From: Thalassovita autumnalis
GTDB lineage: Bacteria > Pseudomonadota > Alphaproteobacteria > Rhodobacterales > Rhodobacteraceae
Reading direction: 5' to 3'
DNA length: 64,000 bases
Assembly: GCF_001458255.1 (NCBI RefSeq)
Contig: NZ_CYSB01000039.1
Coordinates: forward strand, 1 to 64,000
The stretch's first letter is position 1, and each line of letters starts with the position of its first letter. A program made the position numbers and the translations under genes. Under the pieces are notes generated by a model. It was not told where the DNA came from. It ran no database searches and saw nothing but the letters and a program-made list of their open reading frames with translations. Shown in pieces: positions 46,784 through 55,357 of the stretch.

Positions 46784-49700
46784 ATGAAACCGGTCATTGC
46801 GGCACTTTTGAGTGCGCTTTCACTCACCTTATCCATTCCCAGCCCGACCCTTGCCGAGGGGGAACTGCCAGAACGCCGCCTGCTGCTGTCGCGTGATACG
46901 GATTTCTATGGCTCAGACCTGCAGGCGCTGTTTGATACGGAATATGGCGCTTGTGAACGGCTGTGCCTGAACGATCCCAGCTGCAAGGCCTTTACCTTCA
47001 ACCAGAAATCCAATGCCTGTTTCCCAAAATCCCAGATCACCGATCGCCAACCCTATGAAGGTGCCTGGTCCGGGGAATTTCTGGCCACCCTACCCGCACT
47101 GAAAGCCATCGCCGCAGCGCGTGCGGCCGCCGCAACCGCCTTCCTTGGCCCCAATGATATCAGCCAGGCCCGCGCGCAGGCTCAGAAACTGGGCTGGACC
47201 CATCCCGGCGGGCATTACCCGGTTGAAACACTGCTGAGCAGCGCCGCCTCGCGCCGCCAGGCGGGCGATTGGGTCAACGCAATGCGTTGGGCCGGCGCCG
47301 CGCTGTCGCACACGGATGCTGCCGATCAATGGGTGGAATACGCCCGCCTGTCCTTGCGCGCTGCGAATGTCAGCAATGACACCCGCAGCCGCTATGAACG
47401 CCGGGGCCTCTGGGCGGCGATGAACGGCTACCTGCGCGCAACCAACACCGCCACCGCCGCGGATGCGCTGATGGTTCTGGCCGATGCCTTCCAAATCCGC
47501 GATCGCGGCCGCGATATGGTGCCAGCACTGCGGTTGGCCAAGGATCTGGAACCCGGCTGGCAAGAGATTGACGAACGTCTGGACGATGCGATCGGCAAAT
47601 ATGGCTTCCGCATCACGGAACACGACGCTGAAAGTGACAATGCCTCGCCCCGGGTCTGCGCCGAGTTTTCGGAGAAGCTGAAAACCGCAGGCTTTGACTA
47701 CACCCCCTATCTGAAACTGCCCAGTGAGGATCTGGCGGTCAGTGCCAGCGGCAAACGCCTGTGTGTGGAGGGATTCACCCATGGCGAACGGGTGCAGATT
47801 ACCTACCGCGCCGGTCTGCCTGCCGACAATGGCGAGGTGACAGCCAAAGATGTGACATTGGCCCAGTATATCCGTGACCGCTCGCCCAGCGCCCGCTTCC
47901 CCAGCCGCGCCTATGTGCTGCCCAAATCGCCCGATGCTGGCCTGCCGATTGAAACCCTTAATCTGGACCGGCTGGACCTGAAACTCAGCCGGGTCAGCGA
48001 CCGCAACCTGCTGCGGGCTGTTCAGGAACAGTATTTCGGTCGTCCGCTTTCCTACTGGGAGACACAGGATTTCAGCGCCAATATCGCGGAAACCGTCTGG
48101 GAAGGCGAAGGGGAGGTTCAAAATGAACTGAACCGCGAAATGACCACCCGCCTGCCGATGGGTGAGGTGATCGCCGATCTGCCCGCTGGCATCTATGTGC
48201 TGCAGGCGCAGGTGCCCGGTGCTGACCCCTATGATGAACCGGACGCGATGCAATGGTTCGTGCTGTCCGATCTGGGCGTCACCACATTCGCGGGCACCGA
48301 TGGCCTGCATGTTTTTGCCCGCGCGCTCAGCTCCGCGGAGGCGCTGGCCGGGGTGGAGGCGACGCTGATCTCACGCTCCAACCGGGTGCTGGGCAAAGTG
48401 ACCTTGGATGACGCAGGTCATGGGCTGTTTTCCCCCGGTCTGACCATGGGCCAGGGATCTGCCGCACCTGCCCTGTTGGTGGTGGAAAACGGCGATGCGG
48501 ATGTGACCTTTCTGTCGTTGAAAGATGCTGCTTTCGATCTGTCGGACCGTGGCGTTGAAGGCCGCGCGCCCAGCCCGGCAATTGATGTTTTTGTCAGCAC
48601 GGATCGCGGCGCCTACCGCGCCGGTGAAACCATCCATGCCACCGTTCTGACCCGCAGCAACCTGGCCGAGGCGCTGGAGGATCTGCCGATCACCGCCATC
48701 CTGACCCGTCCGGACGGCGTGGAACACAGCCGCCACCTGTCACAGGGTGCAGTGGCGGGCGGTCATGTCTTTGCCCTACCGCTCAGCCCCACCGTGCCGC
48801 GCGGCAGTTGGCGGCTGGAGGTGAAAGCCGATGTCGACGCCCCTGCCTTGGCCAACGCCAATGTTCTGGTGGAGGATTTCCTGCCGGAACGGATCGATTT
48901 CGACCTGAGCCTGCCCAAGGGTACCATCCGCCCGGGGGACAGCCCGCTGATGACGGTGGAGGCACGCTATCTCTTCGGGGCCCCCGCTGCCGGATTGACG
49001 CCGCAAGGCACGGTCATTCTGCGCGACGCGGGTGAGGTGCAGGACTATCCCGGCTACCGCTTTGGCCGTCAGGATGTCCGCTTTGCCCCCCGGACCGAGT
49101 TTTTTGGCGGTGCTGACACCGACGCGGATGGACGCTCCACCGTGCCCGTTGCCCTGCCCGAATCCAGCAATGCCGATCGCCCCCTGCAGGCTGAGGTGAT
49201 CGTTACATTGGCCGAAGGGTCTGGCCGCCCCGTGGAACGTAGGCTCAGCCGTGATCTGGCGCCCGCGGGCCCGATCATCGGCATCAAACAGATGTTTGAA
49301 GATGTGGTTCCAGAGGGCACAACCGCCGACCTGCAGGTCATTGCGCTTGGCCCGCAGATGGAGCCGGTGAACATGCCCGTGCGCTGGACGCTCAACCGCG
49401 TTACCACCCGTTACCAGTGGTATCAGCAATGGGGCAGCTGGGAATGGGAACCGATCACCACCCGCAAGCCGGTGACATCAGGTATCGCAACGCTGGGGGC
49501 ACAGCCCCTGACGGTCACCGTACCGGTTGATTGGGGCAATTACGAATTGGTGGTGGAAAGCACCGAAGGCGATCCGATCTCCGCCTCCAGCAGTTTCTAC
49601 GCCGGTTGGTACGCACCGGCTGATACCTCCAAAACGCCAGATACGCTGGAGCTGTCGCTGGACAAACCCGCCTATCGCCCCGGCGATACAGCGCAGTTGC

Positions 49701-52234
49701 GACTGGTGCCGCGCTATGCGGGCAAGGCCCTGGTCACCGTCATGTCCAACCGCGTCATCGCCATGCAGGCGGTGGAGGTTGAGGCCGGTGAAAACCTGAT
49801 CCCGGTGCCTGTCACCGATGACTGGGGCGCCGGGGCCTATGTGACCGCGCAGGTGATCCGCCCGATGGATGTGGCCGCCGGGCACAACCCGGCCCGCGCC
49901 CTTGGCCTGTCCTACGCGCGGGTGGATCCCGGCGACAAACAGCTGCGCGTCAGCATCGACACCCCCGCCGAGGCCAGCCCACGTGGACCATTGAACGCAG
50001 CCATCAAGGTGGCTGGCGTGCCCCCCGGTGAAACCGCCTATGTGACGGTAGCTGCGGTGGATCTGGGTATTCTGAACATCACCGGTTTTGACAGCCCCGA
50101 TCCCTCCACCCACTATTTCGGTCAACGCCGTCTGGGGGTTGAGATCCGCGATCTTTATGGCCGGTTGATCAACGGCATGGATGGGGCGATGGGGCAGATC
50201 CGCTCGGGCGGGGATGCCAGCAGCAGCAACGCCTTCCAGTCCCCACCCCCGACCGAGGAGCTGGTGGCCTATTTCACCGGTCCGGTGACTGTTGGCGCTG
50301 ACGGACGGGCAGAGGTGCAGTTTGACCTGCCGGCCTTCAACGGCACGGTGCGGCTGATGGCAATAGCCTGGTCCAAAACCGGTGTCGGTCAGGCCGAGGC
50401 CGATGTGCTGGTGCGTGATCCCGTTGTGGTGACCGCCAGCCTGCCGCGATTCCTGGCCCCCGGGGATCGGTCCCGCCTGTTGTTGGAAGTGGTGCATGCC
50501 ACCGGCCCTGCAGGTGAGATGCGGCTGGATCTATCCGCTAGCGGGCTGCAACTTGACACCAGCGGCGTGCCGCAGACCGTGTCGCTGGCCGCTCAGGGCA
50601 AGGCGGTGTTTGAGGTGCCCGTCATCGCGGCAGATGTGGGCGATCACAGCCTGCGGGTTGCCCTGACCACACCCGATGGCAAACAGCTGATCAAGGACTT
50701 GACCCTTGGCGTGCGCAACAATGATCCGGTCACCGCCACCACCCGACGGTTTGATCTGGCCGCCGGGCAAAGCTTCACGCTGGATCAGAACGTCTTTGCC
50801 AATCTGCGGCGCGGCAGTGGCGCGGCAGTTCTGTCCGCCGGCCCGCTGGCCAAACTGAATGCCCCGGCCCTGCTGGCGCGTCTGGATCGCTACCCCTATG
50901 GCTGCACCGAACAGGTCACCAGTCAGGCGATGCCGCTCCTTTACCTCAGCTCCGTGAACGAAGCCTTGGGCTTGGGCGGTCAGGACCGGATCCAGCTGCG
51001 CATCGATCAAGCGATTGAGAAGGTGCTCACCCGGCAAAGCCGCAATGGCGCCTTTGGCCTGTGGCGACCGGACAGTGGTGATCTGTGGCTGGACGCCTAT
51101 GTCAGCGATTTCCTCAGCCGGGCAAGGGCTGCCGGATATCAGGTGCCTGATCTGGCCTTCCGCATGGCGATGGACAATCTGCGCAACCGAGTGAACTACG
51201 CCGCTGATTTCGACGAAGGCGGCGAGGCATTGGCCTATGCGCTGATGGTCCTGGCCCGCGAAGGCGCTGCCTCGATGGGGGATCTGCGCTACTATGCAGA
51301 TGTGAAAGGTCAGGCCTTCACCACCCCAATGGGGGCGGCACAGCTGGGGGCGGCGCTGGCGCAATATGGCGATCAGACCCGTTCTGACGCGATGTTTGCC
51401 TTGGCCGCGGCCCAGATCCGCGCCGAAGCCGGGCCCGAGCGCAACATCTGGCGTGCCGACTATGGCACCCGACTGCGCGACAGCGCCGCGGTTTTGTCGC
51501 TGGCGGTTGAGGCAGGGAGCACCGCCGTGGATCAGCCCCGGCTGATGCAACGCCTAGGTGCTGCCGGGCCCGAAATGTCGACACAGGAAACCGTCTGGTC
51601 CCTGATGGCGGCGCAGGCCTTGGTGCAGCAGCCCAGCCTCAGCGGGCTGACTTTGAACGGCGCCACGGTCGAAGGACCATTTGTGCGCATGGTTGAGGAT
51701 GGTCTGGACCTGCAGCCGCTGACCGTGACCAACACCAGCAGCCAACCCACGCAGATCACCCTCACGACCGAGGGCGTGCCCGCAGGCGCGACCGAGGCGC
51801 GCGGTTATGGCTACCGGATGAAGCGCAGCTACTACACGGTGGAGGGTGAAAAGGTTGATCTGTCATCGGTGAAAACCGGCGACCGGCTGGTCACGGTGCT
51901 GTCGATCTACCCGGCCGAAAAAGGCGGGGCACGGCTGATGGTCAATGATCCCTTGCCAGCCGGATTTGAGATCGACAATCCCAACCTGCTGCGACAGGGC
52001 GATATTCGCGGCATGGAATGGCTGGACCCGGTGGAGGGCGAACATAGTGAGTTCCGTGCCGATCGCTTCCTGACCGCGGTGAACTGGCGGTCGGACCAAC
52101 CCTTTGATCTGGCCTATATCGTGCGGGCGATCTCACCGGGTGAGTTCCACCATCCAGCAGCAGTGGTTGAGGATATGTACCGGCCAGAATATCGCGCCAA
52201 CACGGCCTCTGGCCGTTTGGTCATCGCGCAGTGA
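46784..52234 (+). CDS. Bacterial alpha-2-macroglobulin with N-terminal PAN domain
   Basis: The 1816-residue periplasmic protease trap has a signal peptide (to about residue 25) and then an apple/PAN-like domain with paired cysteines (ACERLCLNDPSCKAF and ACFPKS, about 39-95). A helical region and a series of macroglobulin beta-sandwich domains follow. The thioester motif GCTEQ has Cys1374 and Gln1377. The alpha-alpha toroid and the receptor-binding-like end complete the fold. On cleavage by a foreign protease the thioester would bond it covalently. No lipobox is seen, so it is soluble or N-terminally anchored, unlike E. coli YfhM. GAGGAGG precedes the ATG. Its stop overlaps pbpC. Confidence 0.93.
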   Translation: MKPVIAALLSALSLTLSIPSPTLAEGELPERRLLLSRDTDFYGSDLQALFDTEYGACERLCLNDPSCKAFTFNQKSNACFPKSQITDRQPYEGAWSGEFLATLPALKAIAAARAAAATAFLGPNDISQARAQAQKLGWTHPGGHYPVETLLSSAASRRQAGDWVNAMRWAGAALSHTDAADQWVEYARLSLRAANVSNDTRSRYERRGLWAAMNGYLRATNTATAADALMVLADAFQIRDRGRDMVPALRLAKDLEPGWQEIDERLDDAIGKYGFRITEHDAESDNASPRVCAEFSEKLKTAGFDYTPYLKLPSEDLAVSASGKRLCVEGFTHGERVQITYRAGLPADNGEVTAKDVTLAQYIRDRSPSARFPSRAYVLPKSPDAGLPIETLNLDRLDLKLSRVSDRNLLRAVQEQYFGRPLSYWETQDFSANIAETVWEGEGEVQNELNREMTTRLPMGEVIADLPAGIYVLQAQVPGADPYDEPDAMQWFVLSDLGVTTFAGTDGLHVFARALSSAEALAGVEATLISRSNRVLGKVTLDDAGHGLFSPGLTMGQGSAAPALLVVENGDADVTFLSLKDAAFDLSDRGVEGRAPSPAIDVFVSTDRGAYRAGETIHATVLTRSNLAEALEDLPITAILTRPDGVEHSRHLSQGAVAGGHVFALPLSPTVPRGSWRLEVKADVDAPALANANVLVEDFLPERIDFDLSLPKGTIRPGDSPLMTVEARYLFGAPAAGLTPQGTVILRDAGEVQDYPGYRFGRQDVRFAPRTEFFGGADTDADGRSTVPVALPESSNADRPLQAEVIVTLAEGSGRPVERRLSRDLAPAGPIIGIKQMFEDVVPEGTTADLQVIALGPQMEPVNMPVRWTLNRVTTRYQWYQQWGSWEWEPITTRKPVTSGIATLGAQPLTVTVPVDWGNYELVVESTEGDPISASSSFYAGWYAPADTSKTPDTLELSLDKPAYRPGDTAQLRLVPRYAGKALVTVMSNRVIAMQAVEVEAGENLIPVPVTDDWGAGAYVTAQVIRPMDVAAGHNPARALGLSYARVDPGDKQLRVSIDTPAEASPRGPLNAAIKVAGVPPGETAYVTVAAVDLGILNITGFDSPDPSTHYFGQRRLGVEIRDLYGRLINGMDGAMGQIRSGGDASSSNAFQSPPPTEELVAYFTGPVTVGADGRAEVQFDLPAFNGTVRLMAIAWSKTGVGQAEADVLVRDPVVVTASLPRFLAPGDRSRLLLEVVHATGPAGEMRLDLSASGLQLDTSGVPQTVSLAAQGKAVFEVPVIAADVGDHSLRVALTTPDGKQLIKDLTLGVRNNDPVTATTRRFDLAAGQSFTLDQNVFANLRRGSGAAVLSAGPLAKLNAPALLARLDRYPYGCTEQVTSQAMPLLYLSSVNEALGLGGQDRIQLRIDQAIEKVLTRQSRNGAFGLWRPDSGDLWLDAYVSDFLSRARAAGYQVPDLAFRMAMDNLRNRVNYAADFDEGGEALAYALMVLAREGAASMGDLRYYADVKGQAFTTPMGAAQLGAALAQYGDQTRSDAMFALAAAQIRAEAGPERNIWRADYGTRLRDSAAVLSLAVEAGSTAVDQPRLMQRLGAAGPEMSTQETVWSLMAAQALVQQPSLSGLTLNGATVEGPFVRMVEDGLDLQPLTVTNTSSQPTQITLTTEGVPAGATEARGYGYRMKRSYYTVEGEKVDLSSVKTGDRLVTVLSIYPAEKGGARLMVNDPLPAGFEIDNPNLLRQGDIRGMEWLDPVEGEHSEFRADRFLTAVNWRSDQPFDLAYIVRAISPGEFHHPAAVVEDMYRPEYRANTASGRLVIAQ

Positions 52235-54273
52235 TGCGCCGCACCGCCCCTTTTGTGCTGGTCGCGCTCCTCTGGGGGGGCGCGGCTCTACGCGATATCG
52301 GGGCGGACTGGATCGCAGCAACTGTGGTGCCGCCACTGGCGCTGGAACAGTCAGTCGAGGTGCGTGATCGCAACGGCGCCTTGCTGCGCGCCTATACAGT
52401 TGCTGATGGCCGTTGGCGTCTGCCCGTCACACTGTCGGATGTGGACCCCAGCTTTGTCACCCTGCTCACCACCTATGAGGATCGCCGGTTCTGGCAGCAT
52501 CAGGGCATCGATCCGCGCGCCATGCTGCGGGCGGCGTGGCAGGGGCTGAGACATGGCCGGGTGGTGTCAGGCGCCTCAACCCTGACAATGCAGGTGGCCC
52601 GCCTGCTGGAGGGCGGCCCCACCGGGCGCTGGTCTGGCAAGATCCGGCAGATCCGGCTGGCACTGGCGCTGGAACAACGGCTCAGCAAGGCTGAGATCCT
52701 GACGCTCTACCTGAACCTCGCCCCCTATGGTGGCAATCTGGAGGGGATCCGCGCCGCAACGCTGGCCTATTTTGGCAAGGAGCCGCTGCGCCTCACCCCG
52801 GCGGAGGCCGCGCTGCTGGTCGCCCTGCCGCAATCGCCGGAACGCCGCCGGCCTGACCGCCATCCCATCCGGGCAGAGGCCGCCCGTGACCGGGTGTTGG
52901 AGCGGGGCAAAACCTTTGACCAGCTAAGCGACGAAGATCTGGCGGTGGCGCGATTTGATCCGGTGCCGACCATCCGCCATGCCTTCCCGGTGCTGGCACC
53001 TCATGCGGCCGATCTGGCACGCACCGCTGCACCTGACAGGCAACGCCATGACCTGACCCTGGACGCGGGGCTACAGGCAGAAATCGCCCGGCTTGCCGCT
53101 CAGGCGCTGCGGGGTAGGCAAGACAGCCTGTCCATCGCCGTGTTGGCGGCCGATCACCACAGCGGTGCCGTTCTGGCCTCTGTCGGGTCGGCGGGCTACA
53201 GGGACGGTCGCGGGCAGGGCTATGTGGATATGACCCGCGCGCTTCGCTCCCCCGGATCCACGCTGAAACCGCTTGTTTACGCCATGGCCTTTGATCAAGG
53301 TCTAGCACATCCCGAAACCCTGATCGATGACCGTCCCGTGGCCTTTGACGGCTATGCGCCGCAAAACTTTGACGGTGCCTTCCGGGGCGAGATCCCGGTC
53401 CGTGAGGCGCTGCGCCAATCGCTGAACATCCCGGTGGTTCTGCTCACTCATGAGCTGGGGCCGACCCGGTTGATGGCGCGGCTGCGGGCCTCAGGCGCCG
53501 CGCCGAAACTACCCGGCGGCAAGCCCGGTCTGGCATTGGCTCTGGGGGGCGTTGGCATCAGCCTGTGGGATCTGGTGCAGCTTTACGCCGGTCTGGCCAA
53601 TGGTGGTCAATCGATACAGCTGCATCAACAGGCCCTCAATGATCCGGCTGCGCCACAGTCCCTGACCAGCCGCGCCGCCGCCTGGCAGGTGGGCCATATC
53701 CTCGCCGATCTGCCGCCGCCCGCAGGCGCCGCGCCCTGGCGGATCGCCTATAAGACTGGCACGTCCTACGGCCACCGTGATGCCTGGGCCATCGGCTATG
53801 ACGGCGATCATGTGATTGGCGTTTGGATTGGCCGCCCCGATGGCACACCGGTGCCCGGGGCCTTTGGCGGCGATCTGGCAGCACCGGTGCTGTTTCAGGC
53901 GTTTCAGCGGCTGAAACCCAAGGCGACCCCCCTGCCGCCACCGCCCCCCGAAACACTGATCCTGACCACCGCAGACCTGCCGCAGGCGCTGCAACGGTTC
54001 CGCGGCCGCAAAGCGGTTTTTCAGGCGGAGGCTGACGCGCCCAAGATCGCCTTCCCCCCGGATGGGGCCCGGTTGGCGTCGGGGGATTTTGGGCTGGTCA
54101 CCAAGCTGCGTGATGGCGCGCCGCCTTTCACCTTCCTTGCCAATGGCACCCCGGTTCTGACCGGCGCGCGGCTGCGGGAGGTGGCACTGCCCACACCCGG
54201 GCCGGGCTTTGTCACGCTTACCGTGATTGACGCCAAGGGCCGGTCTGACCGGGTTCAGTTGCAACTTGAGTGA
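52234..54273 (+). CDS. pbpC: Penicillin-binding protein 1C
   Basis: The 679-residue class A enzyme has an N-terminal membrane anchor and a glycosyltransferase domain (about residues 40-215) with the catalytic glutamate in TYEDRRFWQHQGID and SGASTLTMQVARLL. The transpeptidase domain (about 260-560) has the serine in STLK (Ser342, Lys345), SLN (396-398) and KTG (507-509). The C-terminal BiPBP-type domain starts near FPPDGARL. It polymerises peptidoglycan on the periplasmic side. Start ATG and the alpha-2-macroglobulin stop share one base, the classical yfhM-pbpC pairing, in which the trap may guard a cell-wall breach under repair. Confidence 0.95.
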   Translation: MRRTAPFVLVALLWGGAALRDIGADWIAATVVPPLALEQSVEVRDRNGALLRAYTVADGRWRLPVTLSDVDPSFVTLLTTYEDRRFWQHQGIDPRAMLRAAWQGLRHGRVVSGASTLTMQVARLLEGGPTGRWSGKIRQIRLALALEQRLSKAEILTLYLNLAPYGGNLEGIRAATLAYFGKEPLRLTPAEAALLVALPQSPERRRPDRHPIRAEAARDRVLERGKTFDQLSDEDLAVARFDPVPTIRHAFPVLAPHAADLARTAAPDRQRHDLTLDAGLQAEIARLAAQALRGRQDSLSIAVLAADHHSGAVLASVGSAGYRDGRGQGYVDMTRALRSPGSTLKPLVYAMAFDQGLAHPETLIDDRPVAFDGYAPQNFDGAFRGEIPVREALRQSLNIPVVLLTHELGPTRLMARLRASGAAPKLPGGKPGLALALGGVGISLWDLVQLYAGLANGGQSIQLHQQALNDPAAPQSLTSRAAAWQVGHILADLPPPAGAAPWRIAYKTGTSYGHRDAWAIGYDGDHVIGVWIGRPDGTPVPGAFGGDLAAPVLFQAFQRLKPKATPLPPPPPETLILTTADLPQALQRFRGRKAVFQAEADAPKIAFPPDGARLASGDFGLVTKLRDGAPPFTFLANGTPVLTGARLREVALPTPGPGFVTLTVIDAKGRSDRVQLQLE

Positions 54274-54346
54274 TCCAGCAGACCGCAATGACTGGACCCC
54301 ATTAAACCATGCTGCCACTTTATGCCCCACACCACCGGAGACCCTT

Positions 54347-55357
54347 ATGCGCCGCCGCATGACCGCCGCCTGTTTGACCACTGCCTGTCTGACCGCTGCC
54401 TTTCTGACCTGCCTGCCCTCAATGATGCTGGCGGATCCGGTCATGGTGCAACCAATCGACTGCACCTTGGGTGAGGACTGTTACATCCAGTATTACGTGG
54501 ACCGCGACGCCAGCGACGGGGTGCAGGATTTTGGCTGCGGCGCCCTCAGCTACAATGGGCACAAGGGCACCGATTTCGCGCTGATCTCATTGGATCAGAT
54601 GGCGCAAGGGGTTGATGTCCTCTCGGCCGCGCCGGGTGTTGTGCGGGGCACGCGTGATGGCATGGCGGATCAGCTTTACAGCAAGGAAACCGCCGGGGCG
54701 ATTGCTGGCCGGGAATGCGGCAATGGCGTTGCGATTGACCACGGGGGCGGCTGGGTCACCCAATATTGCCACATGAAAAAGGGATCACTTCAGGTGAAAA
54801 CCGGGCAGCGCGTGGCGGCCAATGCTGTGCTGGGTCAGGTTGGATTGTCAGGCAAAACGCAATTCCCGCATCTGCATATTTCGGTGCGCCAACAAGATCA
54901 GGTCGTGGATCCCTTCGCCCCCTATGCCACCAGCTGCAACGCCGGTCTGGACGCAGCGCTGTGGCGCGACGTGCCCGCCTATCTGCCCGGCGGGCTGATC
55001 GATCTGGGCTTTGCACTGAAAGTGCCCGAGTATTCTGAGATCAAGGCAGGCCGCGCACACACCCATCAACTGGATCAAAGTGCGCCGGCGCTGGTGACCT
55101 GGGCCTATGCCTACGGCAGTCAACCCGGCGATATCTTGCACCTCAGCCTGTTTGGCCCGTCTGACGGCGATGCCCCCGGCCCACGTGTGCTGGAGAAACG
55201 GATCTTACTCGACAAAGCCCAACCGCTGTTTTTCCGCGCCATTGGCCGAAAACGTCCCGCAACCGGTTGGGCACCAGGGCGCTATCAGGCCACTGCAAAA
55301 CTGATCCGCAACAGCGCGGTTTTGGCCGAAAGGCAGGTCTGGGTGAAGCTGCGTTAA
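54347..55357 (+). CDS. M23 (LytM-type) metallopeptidase, exported
   Basis: The 336-residue protein has a long signal peptide with imperfect triplet repeats (AACLT, TACLT, AAFLT) and then a LytM domain. The motif NGHKGTDFA gives the first zinc His and Asp, and FPHLHISV the last His, and a further His lies in QYCHMKKGS. Such domains either cut peptidoglycan cross-bridges or, if degenerate, activate amidases; the zinc ligands look intact here. The C-terminal 150 residues (from about 190) are a beta-rich part I do not recognise. GGAG precedes the ATG at 54347. It follows pbpC by 73 bases, so it likely joins the same wall-repair unit. Confidence 0.9.
   Translation: MRRRMTAACLTTACLTAAFLTCLPSMMLADPVMVQPIDCTLGEDCYIQYYVDRDASDGVQDFGCGALSYNGHKGTDFALISLDQMAQGVDVLSAAPGVVRGTRDGMADQLYSKETAGAIAGRECGNGVAIDHGGGWVTQYCHMKKGSLQVKTGQRVAANAVLGQVGLSGKTQFPHLHISVRQQDQVVDPFAPYATSCNAGLDAALWRDVPAYLPGGLIDLGFALKVPEYSEIKAGRAHTHQLDQSAPALVTWAYAYGSQPGDILHLSLFGPSDGDAPGPRVLEKRILLDKAQPLFFRAIGRKRPATGWAPGRYQATAKLIRNSAVLAERQVWVKLR

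Noticed and set aside
46645-46836. Small minus-strand frame before the alpha-2-macroglobulin gene
   Set aside because: It overlaps the macroglobulin start and its ribosome site, has no support of its own and no recognisable family.
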